Positions 44,565 through 53,503 of a DNA stretch of 64,000 nt are shown in pieces (the first letter of the stretch is position 1; each line of letters starts with the position of its first letter). The notes beneath the pieces were generated by a model. The model searched no databases. It saw only the letters and a list, made by a program, of their open reading frames with translations, and was not told the DNA's origin. The position numbers were made by a program, and so were the translations under genes. The stretch lies in contig CAJODL010000001.1 in the NCBI GenBank assembly GCA_905233165.1, positions 393,313 through 457,312 on the forward strand, written 5' to 3'. Origin of the DNA: an uncultured Prevotella sp. (GTDB lineage Bacteria > Bacteroidota > Bacteroidia > Bacteroidales > Bacteroidaceae).

Positions 44565-44672
44565 GATTCAAAAACACATCGGCATAGCCTCCCATCTTCT
44601 CATTTGTGAGGAATTGTTTAAGTGCTAAAATAAAATAAAACTTCCTATTTCGATGGGGGCTATGCCTTTTTT
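44565..44672 (+). ncRNA. Small RNA candidate 1 (about 108 nt)
   Basis: Promoter-like boxes end at 44558. The transcript would be closed by a long stem, GGCATAGCCTCCCATC (44581-44596) with GATGGGGGCTATGCC (44652-44666), 15 pairs with one bulge, then TTTTTT. The interior (55 nt) has a small stem near TTCTCATTTGTGAGGAA. No coding potential. The stem also lies at the very end of the opposing AraC-type gene and may terminate it. Family unknown; the stretch 44357-44670 holds only this RNA and the nagB terminator. Confidence 0.6.
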
Positions 44673-45765
44673 ATGTTTCTTTTTCCATCCATTCTCTTGC
44701 AGTCATTCCTATAAAGTTTTTGAATGCTATTGCGAAGGTGCGGTAGCTTTGGAATCCACTTTCTGTTGCTTTTTCCTGCACGCTGAAGGGCTTGTTAGTG
44801 TCGATAGAATCGCGATATATTTGCATGAAGTGTTCTATTCTCAGGCGGTTGATGTATGCGTTGTATGTTATGCCCTGCTGTTGGAAATAGGCGCTCAGGT
44901 ATGTTCGATTTGTGCCTATTTCGGTGCTCAGTCTGTTTAGTGTTAGGTCGTTTTGCAGGTACAGAAGTGACTCTTCGCAGTGTTTCCTGAGCAGTGGTCC
45001 GATATGGTCTGACCGTTTGCTGGCAGGTTCGTTGCTGGTTATTAACTCTTCAAAATTATCCTCTTGCGCTTCATTAAGTTTTTGTAATGTTTCTACACGA
45101 CATATTAGGAAGGCAATGAGTATCAAAGTGTTTAGTTGCACGAGATATTCAGACAAGTTGCCTCCGAAGTTAGTTTTGTAACAGTAAAATATCAGCAGTA
45201 TGACAACCATCAGTATCATGCTTTGCCATACTTCTTTATGTTCAAGGTCGGCATAGTTGTCTTGTAGCCATTTTCCGTATTGTCGTACAGCGAATACCAT
45301 ATATATTATGAATGTTGTCGCTATAATCAGAAGGTATGTTCTTAGGTAATCCTCGTAGATGGGGTTGCGTTCTATTATGCCGAGGTATATAGTAATAACG
45401 GCTATTGGAATCAATGACACTATTATGGGCCATAGTGGTCTGCGTCTGTCTTGCAGCATTCTGAACAACACTATCATCATCAGCGGCACTAATGTCATAC
45501 TGTCGAGCATTATGTTTATAGCATTTCGTACGAATAGATTGTCCTTTAATATAATGGAACCAATGCCTATCCACCATACGTGGCTCATCGCAACTGCGGC
45601 CAGGAATGTTGCTGTCCAGCGGCGCAGGGCGATTGGTGGCTCTGTTTCTGATAAGATGTTACGACGCCTCAGGAGTAGATATAGACTCGCAAGTGCTGCA
45701 AACATCGTTGCTGCACCATAGAGTATCATGTAGTAATGATCTTGTAGTCCGTCCTGTTCGTACAT
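44671..45765 (-). CDS. Membrane-anchored AraC-family transcriptional regulator
   Basis: 364 residues. The first 230 form six or seven membrane segments (MILYGAATMFAALASLYLLL; WTATFLAAVAMSHVWWIGIG; PIIVSLIPIAVITIYLGII; LIIATTFIIYMVFAV; SMILMVVILLIFYC; LILIAFLIC). The last 100 form the double helix-turn-helix (LTLNRLSTEIGTNRTYLSAYF; ATESGFQSYRTFAIAFK). Such regulators are frequent in Bacteroidetes; the signal sensed is unknown. Upstream are two direct repeats 21 bases apart, candidate self-binding sites. It is flanked by two small RNA candidates. Confidence 0.88.
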   Translation of the reverse strand: MYEQDGLQDHYYMILYGAATMFAALASLYLLLRRRNILSETEPPIALRRWTATFLAAVAMSHVWWIGIGSIILKDNLFVRNAINIMLDSMTLVPLMMIVLFRMLQDRRRPLWPIIVSLIPIAVITIYLGIIERNPIYEDYLRTYLLIIATTFIIYMVFAVRQYGKWLQDNYADLEHKEVWQSMILMVVILLIFYCYKTNFGGNLSEYLVQLNTLILIAFLICRVETLQKLNEAQEDNFEELITSNEPASKRSDHIGPLLRKHCEESLLYLQNDLTLNRLSTEIGTNRTYLSAYFQQQGITYNAYINRLRIEHFMQIYRDSIDTNKPFSVQEKATESGFQSYRTFAIAFKNFIGMTAREWMEKET

Positions 45766-45816
45766 ATAGTGTATGTTACCTAAATAGTACTAAATAGTAG
45801 CTGTCAGAAACTGCTG

Positions 45817-45824
45817 CAAAGGTA
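45817..45824 (-). promoter_or_regulatory. -7 element of the AraC-type gene
   Basis: TACCTTTG on the minus strand, 51 bases before the ATG. The leader carries a TAAATAGTA direct repeat (45781-45789 and 45791-45799). Confidence 0.55.
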
Positions 45825-45850
45825 GTGCATTTTTGCGAAAAACGAGCGAA

Positions 45851-45890
45851 AAGATGTGCAACATTTACAAAAAGATGTGCAGGATTTACA
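45851..45890. promoter_or_regulatory. Direct repeats, candidate AraC-type operator
   Basis: AAAGATGTGCAACATTTAC (45851-45869) and AAAGATGTGCAGGATTTAC (45872-45890): 17 of 19 bases identical at 21-base distance, two helical turns. They lie just upstream of the araC-type promoter and about 75 bases from the small RNA 2 promoter. Confidence 0.65.
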
Positions 45891-45962
45891 AAAAATTATA
45901 CGAAATTATCAAAATCTGCTTTTGAGTATTTCCTCATATCCGCATATATGGGATAATATACG

Positions 45963-45970
45963 TACCTTTG
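45963..45970 (+). promoter_or_regulatory. -7 element of small RNA candidate 2
   Basis: TACCTTTG on the plus strand, with no ORF downstream before the terminator at 46057-46095; the -33 box is unclear. Confidence 0.5.
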
Positions 45971-45976
45971 CATCAA

Positions 45977-46095
45977 CAAAAAAAATGCAAATGTATTGCA
46001 GTTTAGTAAGAAGTAATCTTCAATCTCAATAGGTATTCAGAGATTAACAGGTTGCTGCCCGCGTGTAAGTAAAGTTTCACGTGGGCATTTTTTTT
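45977..46095 (+). ncRNA. Small RNA candidate 2 (about 119 nt)
   Basis: Between a -7 element (45963) and a strong terminator. Internal hairpins TGCAA/TTGCA and TAATCT/AGATTA are visible. No ORF of note. The gap 45766-46149 contains this, the araC promoter and its direct repeats, and a few heptad units at 46130-46147. Confidence 0.6.
46057..46095 (+). terminator. Rho-independent terminator of small RNA 2
   Basis: GCCCGCGTG (46057-46065) pairs with CACGTGGGC (46078-46086), followed by ATTTTTTTT. Confidence 0.88.
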
Positions 46096-46149
46096 GCCCT
46101 TTTAAATAAGTGGCGTGATGAAAAGTGGCAAAAGTCTAAGGTCAAAGGG

Positions 46150-47136
46150 TTATTCTGCTCTGCGGAAGATGATGTAGAGAATCACGGGAACGCCGAAGAT
46201 TGGCGTTACGGCGTTGAGGGGTATCATCATGGGCGGTATGATGCAGATGAGGTTGCAGGCCAGTGCCATGGCAGCGCCTGTGAGGATGGTGACGGGGAGC
46301 ACCTGCAGGTGGTTGCTGGTGTTGAGCATCAGGCGTGCTATGTGGGGTGTGGCGAGTCCGAGGAATGCCACGGGACCGCAGTAGGCTGTCGCGATGGCTG
46401 TCAGTAAACCGGTGGAGAGGAGTATCATCCAGCGGGTGCGATGGATGTTGATGCCCAAATTGTGAGCATAGTCGTCGCCTAAGAGCAAGGCATTGAGGGG
46501 TTTTACGAGTGTCACTGCCAACAGAAGTGCCAACAGGGAGACAGAGCCAAACCACGGCAGCTGTTCTGTGGTGACGTCAGAGAAACTGCCCATGCCCCAC
46601 ATGACGTAGGCATGCACGTTGTCGGCATTGGCAAAGATATATGTCAGCGACACTATCGAGGAGACGAGGAAACTTACCATGATGCCCACGATGAGGAGCA
46701 TTATGTTGGAATGTATCACCGACGCCAGGAACAATAGCAGCACTATTACTGCCAGAGACCCTATGAGTGCTCCCAGCACCACGGCGATGTTGCCACCTGC
46801 GCCTGCCACCGTGCCGCCGGCAATGAGCATGACGATTGCCACACCGAGGGAGGCGCCGTTGGTGATGCCGAGAATGGACGGACCTGCCAGCGGATTGCGG
46901 AACGACGTCTGTAGCAACAGACCGCTGACAGCCAGTGAGGCACCGCACAAGATGGCAGTGACAGCCTGCGGCAGACGCGACTCAAGGACTATGAAACGCC
47001 ATGAATCCTTCTCTGCCTCGCCACCGGTGATGATAGCCCACACCTGAGAGGGGGGAATGCTGACAGACCCGAAAAGCAGATTGCCGACAAACAGCAGCAA
47101 CAGGGAACAGAGAAGAAAGAGAACGGCTTTTTTCAT
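46150..47136 (-). CDS. btuC: FecCD/BtuC-type ABC permease, probably for cobalamin
   Basis: 328 residues with about nine or ten membrane segments; RLPQAVTAILCGASLAVSG and FRNPLAGPSILGITNGASLG are FecCD landmarks, and GPVAFLGLATPHIARL is the coupling-helix region. It is the last gene of a cobalamin riboswitch operon, 27 bases after the binding protein. No ATPase gene follows; a FecE/BtuD-type ATPase lies at 14652-15440. Function inferred from the operon. Confidence 0.85.
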   Translation of the reverse strand: MKKAVLFLLCSLLLLFVGNLLFGSVSIPPSQVWAIITGGEAEKDSWRFIVLESRLPQAVTAILCGASLAVSGLLLQTSFRNPLAGPSILGITNGASLGVAIVMLIAGGTVAGAGGNIAVVLGALIGSLAVIVLLLFLASVIHSNIMLLIVGIMVSFLVSSIVSLTYIFANADNVHAYVMWGMGSFSDVTTEQLPWFGSVSLLALLLAVTLVKPLNALLLGDDYAHNLGINIHRTRWMILLSTGLLTAIATAYCGPVAFLGLATPHIARLMLNTSNHLQVLPVTILTGAAMALACNLICIIPPMMIPLNAVTPIFGVPVILYIIFRRAE

Positions 47137-47163
47137 AATCGGAACCTCGTCTTTAGCCTTTTA

Positions 47164-48069
47164 CTATTGTAGTTTTTTGTAATAACGTATGGAGGTGTCG
47201 TTTAGTGTGCCTGGGGTGATGATATTTATGAAGTCGCGCAACAGCAGCTCGGGGTGGAAAGGCGTTTCCTCGAAATAGCGGGTGCGCGAAAGGTTGCAGC
47301 CAAACACCATGCCGCGTTGGAATGCGCGAAAGTGACTGTTGTTAGTCCAGTCGGCGGCCAACTCGTCAAGAGTCTTGTCGCGTGAAGCACCATACTTAAA
47401 CATCCAGATGTCAGCATCCTGTGCTCTGTCGAATACCACTTCGGGATTAAAAGGCTTTGATCCCTTGCCCTCCACATCTTTGAAAACATAGTCGCCACCG
47501 GCGTCGGCAATCAGCGTGGCAATGTAGGAGTGTCCCGTGGCGACATACCATGTAGAACTTATCTTCGTCTCGGTAAATACACGTGGCCTTGGTGCTTTGT
47601 TCGCCTCCAAATGCTGGCGCACAGAATCGCGTAATGCGTTGTAAGCGCTCTCCACTGCAGCATACAGGCTGTCAGCCTCGCGCTCTTTACCCAGCAACCT
47701 GCCATAGTGTTTCATCCATGCAGCACGTCCCAATGGGGTGGGCTCCAGATAGTCGGGCATCTCGACGATGGGAATGCCTAACTTGCGTATCTTCTCGAAG
47801 TTCTGTCCCTCGTAAGGCGACAGGAATATAGCGTCAGGATTGTGACTGATGATGCGTTCGATGTCAGGATTGCCGTCGTCTATCTCACACGTGTCAACGA
47901 TGCAGTCACCAGCGCCCAATTCGCGAAACAGCGCGGTATGGACGGTGGTGGTGACGATGACGCGGGAGTAGGGGCCCTCCTCATTCAAAGCAGCGGTGCT
48001 ACCCCCCTTACACGAGGTAAGGAAAAGCAGCACCGCAAAATACAATACAATACAATTATTTCTTTTCAT
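47164..48069 (-). CDS. btuF: BtuF-like substrate-binding lipoprotein
   Basis: 301 residues from ATG 48069 (MKRNNCIVLYFAVLLFLTSC, lipobox Cys20). A type III periplasmic binding protein: ERIISHNPDAIFLSPYEGQ and NFEKIRKLGIPIVEMPDY are typical of the BtuF/FepB fold. It would deliver cobalamin to the permease encoded next. A GC-rich palindrome lies between it and the upstream gene. Confidence 0.82.
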   Translation of the reverse strand: MKRNNCIVLYFAVLLFLTSCKGGSTAALNEEGPYSRVIVTTTVHTALFRELGAGDCIVDTCEIDDGNPDIERIISHNPDAIFLSPYEGQNFEKIRKLGIPIVEMPDYLEPTPLGRAAWMKHYGRLLGKEREADSLYAAVESAYNALRDSVRQHLEANKAPRPRVFTETKISSTWYVATGHSYIATLIADAGGDYVFKDVEGKGSKPFNPEVVFDRAQDADIWMFKYGASRDKTLDELAADWTNNSHFRAFQRGMVFGCNLSRTRYFEETPFHPELLLRDFINIITPGTLNDTSIRYYKKLQ

Positions 48070-48092
48070 CAATAATAACTTTTCATCTCTCA

Positions 48093-48121
48093 CCCGCCCT
48101 TTAAGGGAGGGTCGGGGAGGG
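48093..48121. repeat. GC-rich palindromic repeat, copy 3
   Basis: CGCCCTTTAAGGGAGGGTCGGGGAGGG. It shares GGGAGGGTCGGGG with the block inside the ATPase gene (14986-15012, opposite strand). Confidence 0.75.
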
Positions 48122-48125
48122 TTTC

Positions 48126-51100
48126 TTACTTCACTTCTGCACCGCTGGCAGAGAACTTCTTACCATTCTTCACAATCACGATGCGACCGTTCTCAAGGAA
48201 CTTACCGTTCAGCAGAGTTTTAGGAGCAACTTCCTTGACAGTAGAGATAGCTGTTGGCTCTTCGTCTGTCAGCTCTATCTTCATGTTGTCAAGACAGAAG
48301 TAGAGAGGAGTGTTGGCAAATCCATAATCTGTATCGGTAGAGGTCATAGAGAATACGATGTGATCTACAACACCCAGTGGGGTAAGATCAACCTTTGTCC
48401 ATTCGTTTACTATGTTGCCGTCAGTAGCAAGATAGAATACGACTTTACCTGTCTCATCATCATCCTCGGTCATACCGGTGATGGTAAGAGTGAGTTTGTC
48501 TTCTGGTGTGAACTTCTTTGCGTATGCATCACCATTCAACATTGATAAGTATGCATTTGCAGTATTGGTAATATATGCATACTCAGGTTTCATGTTCTTT
48601 GTTGCATATATTGCAGGTTGCTGGTCATCATTATAGAAATTGTACTCGCTGAAGTATCCAACAGCAAACTGCTTAGACTCCATACCGCCTCCTGTACATG
48701 AATTGAATTCTGTATCGTTTCCATAACCTAAGAATACATCGCTTACAGTAGCTGAAGCAGCGAAGCCGTTCCAAGAATAATACTTTGTATCATAGTAGTT
48801 CAGGAAGCTGAAGTCATCCTTTGTTGAAATCAGACCAGCACCATCACTGCCATTATAGAATGTAGCTCCAGCAAGGTCAACATCCTCGAAGTTGATGAGC
48901 TCGTCATATGCAGGATTGTTGTTGAAATATGTCTCACTGTCGGTATAAACCTTGAAAGTGCCGAGTGTAGGATAGTCATCCTTGCCAATGTTCTGTCCGA
49001 ATGCTTTGCCTAACTGGTATGCAACCTCACCGGTCTTGAATGCCTCAGCCTCTACGATGGTTGTATTCTTTTCTGCTATGTATGACTTGGCAGCAAAGAG
49101 ATTCTTAACCTTTGAGTAGTTAGAGGTGTTGCTACCGAAGATTGAACCGCAGTATTGGGTGTAAGAAGCATTTGTAGTAGTAGCTGTTATTTCGCCTAAG
49201 TTGTAGAGATTCTCAGCCACAGCGCTGGAGTTTTCTGAACCTGCAATACCTCCGACATAACACATAGCTGTGACATTTCCGAGATTATAAGCATTGTAGA
49301 TATAACCATACATGCCGTTTACATTACCTACGATACCACCTGCATAGCCCTGAGTCAGGGATGTGTTGGTAGCAGTGATAGCAGCATCATTATATACCTT
49401 GTCAATCTTACCGCCTGTTGTCAGACTTCCAACAATACCACCAGCATATGTCTTTGCAGTTACGGTAGCATGGTTAACACAGTCAGAAAGAGTGCGCCAG
49501 CCTTCTTCATTCTGATAGCCTGCACCCTGGAAGCAACCTGCGATACCACCTGCATAGCTGCCGGTAGTTGTTACGCTACCATTTACTGTGATACCGCTGA
49601 TGTTACCCTTAACCTGACCGAAGAGACCTACATAGTTACGTGTCTCGTTAACATAGAGTCCACTGATGGTATGTCCGTTACCGAGGAAAGCACCCTGGTA
49701 TGCAGTAGAGGTGTTAACACCACCCATTGGAGTCCAAGGATAAGAACCGAGGTCGAAGTCATTCTGTATGGAGATGCTATCGGTATAGTTCTTGTTAACG
49801 TTAATATCGTTGGCAACCCATGCCAGTTCAGCACCAGTTGTTACAAGATAGTAACCGTCTGCCTTTTTAGGCTCTGTCATATCCTTACCATTCCAGTCGT
49901 TCTCTCCGAGAGGATCAAGTGTAATAGCAATGGTCTGCTTCTCTTGAGTGTCATCCTGATATTCTACGAGTTTGTCATTGACACACTTGTAACCGTCGGC
50001 AGTAATAGTATAGGTGTATTTACCATAGATGCCATAGTAATAGCCTTCTGCATCTGGTTCAATAACAGTTCCTTCGCTGTTCTTGAATATTACTTTTGCA
50101 TCAGCTTCAGCAGGTGTTATGTCAAACTTAATGCCATATTTCTTTGCAATGGCCACATTGAGAGCTATCTCAGGCAGCTGTCCGAAGAAAGCAGTGCCCA
50201 CAGTAGCATTCATGTTAGGTGTTGCACCATTCTCACGTGTGATATAGCGGTGTGCACCGTATGCAGATCCGAAACCGCTTGAGCGGAGCAGTCCTGTGCC
50301 AATGCTATATACAGGATTAGCTTCAGCGTCATAGGTTGAAGGAATGTTGATGGTGAATGCCTGTGCAGCAGGCGTACCGCCAAAATTGTACTGTCCAGAG
50401 CCGCCTACAATAGAATTGTCATTGGCGACGCCCTGATAAACAATTGCACCAGTCATGTTGTATATGCCAGAAAGCTTGTTACATGGGTGATAAAGACCGC
50501 TGTACTGAACCTTCAGCTTATCACCAGCCTGTGGTGTCTTGCCAGGACGTGTCTCGTTAGCAATTTCGTAGTTGGCTATCTTAGCGCGCATGACCTGATA
50601 GGTGGCATTGCCTTTAGCATCAGTAAGGCGTACAATGTTGGTACCTTCCTTCAGAAGAATGCTATATTTGCCTTCGGCATCCTTTGTTACACCATTCTCA
50701 GTGAATCCGTTATAGGTAGTCATGGTCTCTCCAATCTGTGGATATGCTATCTCTACCTTTGAAGCATTTTCTGGAGTGAAAGAATATGTATAACCTTCTT
50801 TGTCAGGAGTGTAATAGAATACATCAAGTTCTGCATCCACATTTTCCGCTGCATAACGTGTTGGCTTACCTGCATTAGCACCGGTTTTTATAACATTGAG
50901 ACCTTCCGCATTCTTCATATTTGTTACTACTTTAGAAGAATCCTGATCTACGGTTTCTCTGGCCACAAGGCACTCCATTCTCCATCCTGATTGTTCATAT
51001 AGAAATCAGAAGTCGTGCCTGTTGCTGAATGTATCTTTGTTTTGCATGCATCATAGGTAACAAGGACAATGGCAGTACCCTTGCCGACGGCCTTCATCTT

Positions 51101-52261
51101 TACCCATGGATTCCATGTTGTTGATGTGTAGTCAAAAGTAACCACACTATTATCTTTTTCACCCTTTTCGTTGATGACGGTGTAGTGGAAATCAGGGTCA
51201 ACGTAATAATTCATGATAGAATTGATAAGTTGCCAGTTCCTCATGCCGAAAACGTCCATTTCACTGCCTGTCTTCATAGAGACATAACCACGCTCATTGA
51301 TGTTGAGGAATATATCGGCAACGTTAGAACCATTGTTTGCTGTCGCATCATGGTTCATCCATGTCGGGGTCTTGTCGCCAAAGTCCTCTTCTGTAAGATT
51401 GAAAACAGGATTCTGCTGCCTCTCTGTTTCTGTGGCATAGAAGCAGAAAAAACCCTTCATAGGTCTGTGTCCTGGCTTAGAGGCATTATATATGTAATAA
51501 TATTTGTCAGTAAGTTTGAAAGTTAATTCTTTCTTCCCACCATCAAGGTTCTTTACTACTGGCTCTATGTTGTTCAATGGAATGAAGTGTTTTCCTCCAT
51601 TAGCTGCTTTGGGAGAACCTGTCTTCCAACCCAATGTGAAATCCATGTCGCTCTCCAATGTTACTGTGTAGTAACCGAACTGTTCGCAGCTGACACCTGA
51701 TGAAGATGATGGTGAGGTCACTGTGCCGGAAGCCTGAGCAGGAACATAGTTCTGTGCCAGACGCTCCTCGCTGAGTGTGAAGTCCAGAGTATAGGAGTCA
51801 CCCTTGAGAAGCAGAACACATACCCTGTTAGCAGTGGTTGATTCACCCAGTGTGCACTTGCGGGCCTTCTGGGTGTTTGTCGTTACGGTATATGTGCTGG
51901 GATTCCAGTCTGTACCCATCACCCAACCGCTATTGTTGATGCCAGCTGTGACAGTACATACATCGTAGGTCTGTCCCTGGCTCTCACTGTCAATAGTGAT
52001 TTCGGCTGTACCGTTAATAACTTCCTGGTTTTGGGAACTCTTTCCTACGATAGTGTAGGTTCCCTCTGCCACGCCTGTAAATGAATACTTGGCATTGTAG
52101 GTTCCCTCTCCAGAAGCACTGGCAGGAGCAATGGCATCGCCCTTACTATCCTGAAGTACCAGATAACCACTGGTATTGTTACCGCTAAGAGTGAAATCTA
52201 CAGCCTTAATGGTTGTTACCATGCACATGAGCATGGCCAAAAGAGTGTAAATTTTTTTCAT
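48126..52261 (-). pseudogene. Large DUF4465-containing surface protein of the B12 locus, one frameshift
   Basis: Two overlapping frames (50948-52261, 437 residues with signal MKKIYTLLAMLMCMVTTIKA; 48126-50978, no signal) become one 1,378-residue protein if one base is added near 50955: ALWPEKP then VDQDSSKVVT. Central GLUG-like repeats (YAGGIVG, YVGGIAG) lie at about 880-1050 of the joined protein; the C-terminal 250 residues are a DUF4465 domain (NTANAYLSMLNGDAYAKKF; FCLDNMKIEL). To my knowledge DUF4465 proteins occur in Bacteroidetes cobalamin loci and include the BtuH type of B12-binding surface protein. As read it is broken into a secreted and an unexported half. Confidence 0.78.
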
Positions 52262-52300
52262 AACTTTTGTTTTGTTGGTTATAAATGAATGTATGTTAAA

Positions 52301-53503
52301 CTATTTCTTTCGTGGTAAAGCCAGTATGTGTGCTGGGTTCATATATACTTTCAGTTCGGGTATTACTTCCTTCCCGTCTTTTGAATATCCATATACACGA
52401 CCGCTGCTTCCGTATTCCATAGCGTCAGTGAAATAGATATTCTTGGTATATGGAGAAATGTATATCTCGTAGGGGCTTTTCAGTTTCTTGAGCTTCTCGG
52501 TTACGGTAGCATTATATATCTCCTCTACGCTTGTCATGTCTTCAGGATTTATGGTTCGGATATATACCTGGGAATATCCTTCGTCATCATAGGAGAAGTC
52601 TGTTCCCATAGTATAAAAGAACTGACCATCTGTCGTGTTACATGTAGCGGGATGTTCAAAGGTAATGGTATTTCCTGTCTCACAGTCAAAGACTACCGTA
52701 CATCCTGGTGTTCCATAATAGTCGCCAACAGAATTGACACATAGATACTGTCCTGCCTGTGACATCTCGCTGTAAAGGTTTATACATCCTGTATCGAAGA
52801 TGTTCTCTATGGTCATGCTCTCAGCATCGACTACTGAAATGGTTGATTCATATTCATGATTTTCGGAATAACTGTAGCCACCAGTATTTGCGACGTACAA
52901 CTTCCCTTTATATTCCTTTACTCCTTCAGGTTCCCAACCAACCTCGCATGTTGCTATGACATTTTTTGTTTTCAGGTCTATTTTTGCTACGTATCCTTTT
53001 TCGAAATACTGTGTGCCACATACATGAGCGTACGAAGTGACGTATAAATACTTACCATCAGAGCACATGCGCCTGTTGTTCGGAATTTCTTCTGTAGCTC
53101 CGCATGCTGTACCGTCAGGACGAATGAATTGTATTATATTTGACCAGTTTACTGCAATAGCAATGAGGGTATCATTTAATTGGATTATATCGTTTGGCGT
53201 GTCACCAAGTTTGATGCCGTTTTTTTGTCGAAACCACTGATTGATTAATTTCCCAGTGGCTCCGTTATAAAATGCTAACTGACCATTGTCCCACTGCCAT
53301 GCACCTTCACAACAAACAATAATACTCTCACCTCCAAGGTCGATAGATTCTTCGGCTGAAGAGGATGGATTCTCATTGTCAGATGAAGAATCGGAATCAT
53401 TATTGGTTATGTCATCCCAATCCCCATCAAGATAGCTGTCCTCTATACATGAGGATAGCAAAAGGGTTAATGAAAATGCATATATAAGGAATGTACGAAT
53501 CAT
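52301..53503 (-). CDS. btuG: BtuG-like surface cobalamin-binding lipoprotein (beta-propeller)
   Basis: 400 residues. Lipobox at LLLSSC (Cys19), then an acidic Asp/Ser/Asn-rich linker (20-55), as in surface-exposed lipoproteins. The rest forms YncE/DUF5074-like propeller repeats (GDTPNDIIQLNDTLIAIAVN, GVKEYKGKLYVANTGGYS). BtuG captures B12 on the cell surface and hands it to BtuB. Overlaps the receptor gene by four bases. Assigned from fold, operon and riboswitch. Confidence 0.82.
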   Translation of the reverse strand: MIRTFLIYAFSLTLLLSSCIEDSYLDGDWDDITNNDSDSSSDNENPSSSAEESIDLGGESIIVCCEGAWQWDNGQLAFYNGATGKLINQWFRQKNGIKLGDTPNDIIQLNDTLIAIAVNWSNIIQFIRPDGTACGATEEIPNNRRMCSDGKYLYVTSYAHVCGTQYFEKGYVAKIDLKTKNVIATCEVGWEPEGVKEYKGKLYVANTGGYSYSENHEYESTISVVDAESMTIENIFDTGCINLYSEMSQAGQYLCVNSVGDYYGTPGCTVVFDCETGNTITFEHPATCNTTDGQFFYTMGTDFSYDDEGYSQVYIRTINPEDMTSVEEIYNATVTEKLKKLKSPYEIYISPYTKNIYFTDAMEYGSSGRVYGYSKDGKEVIPELKVYMNPAHILALPRKK

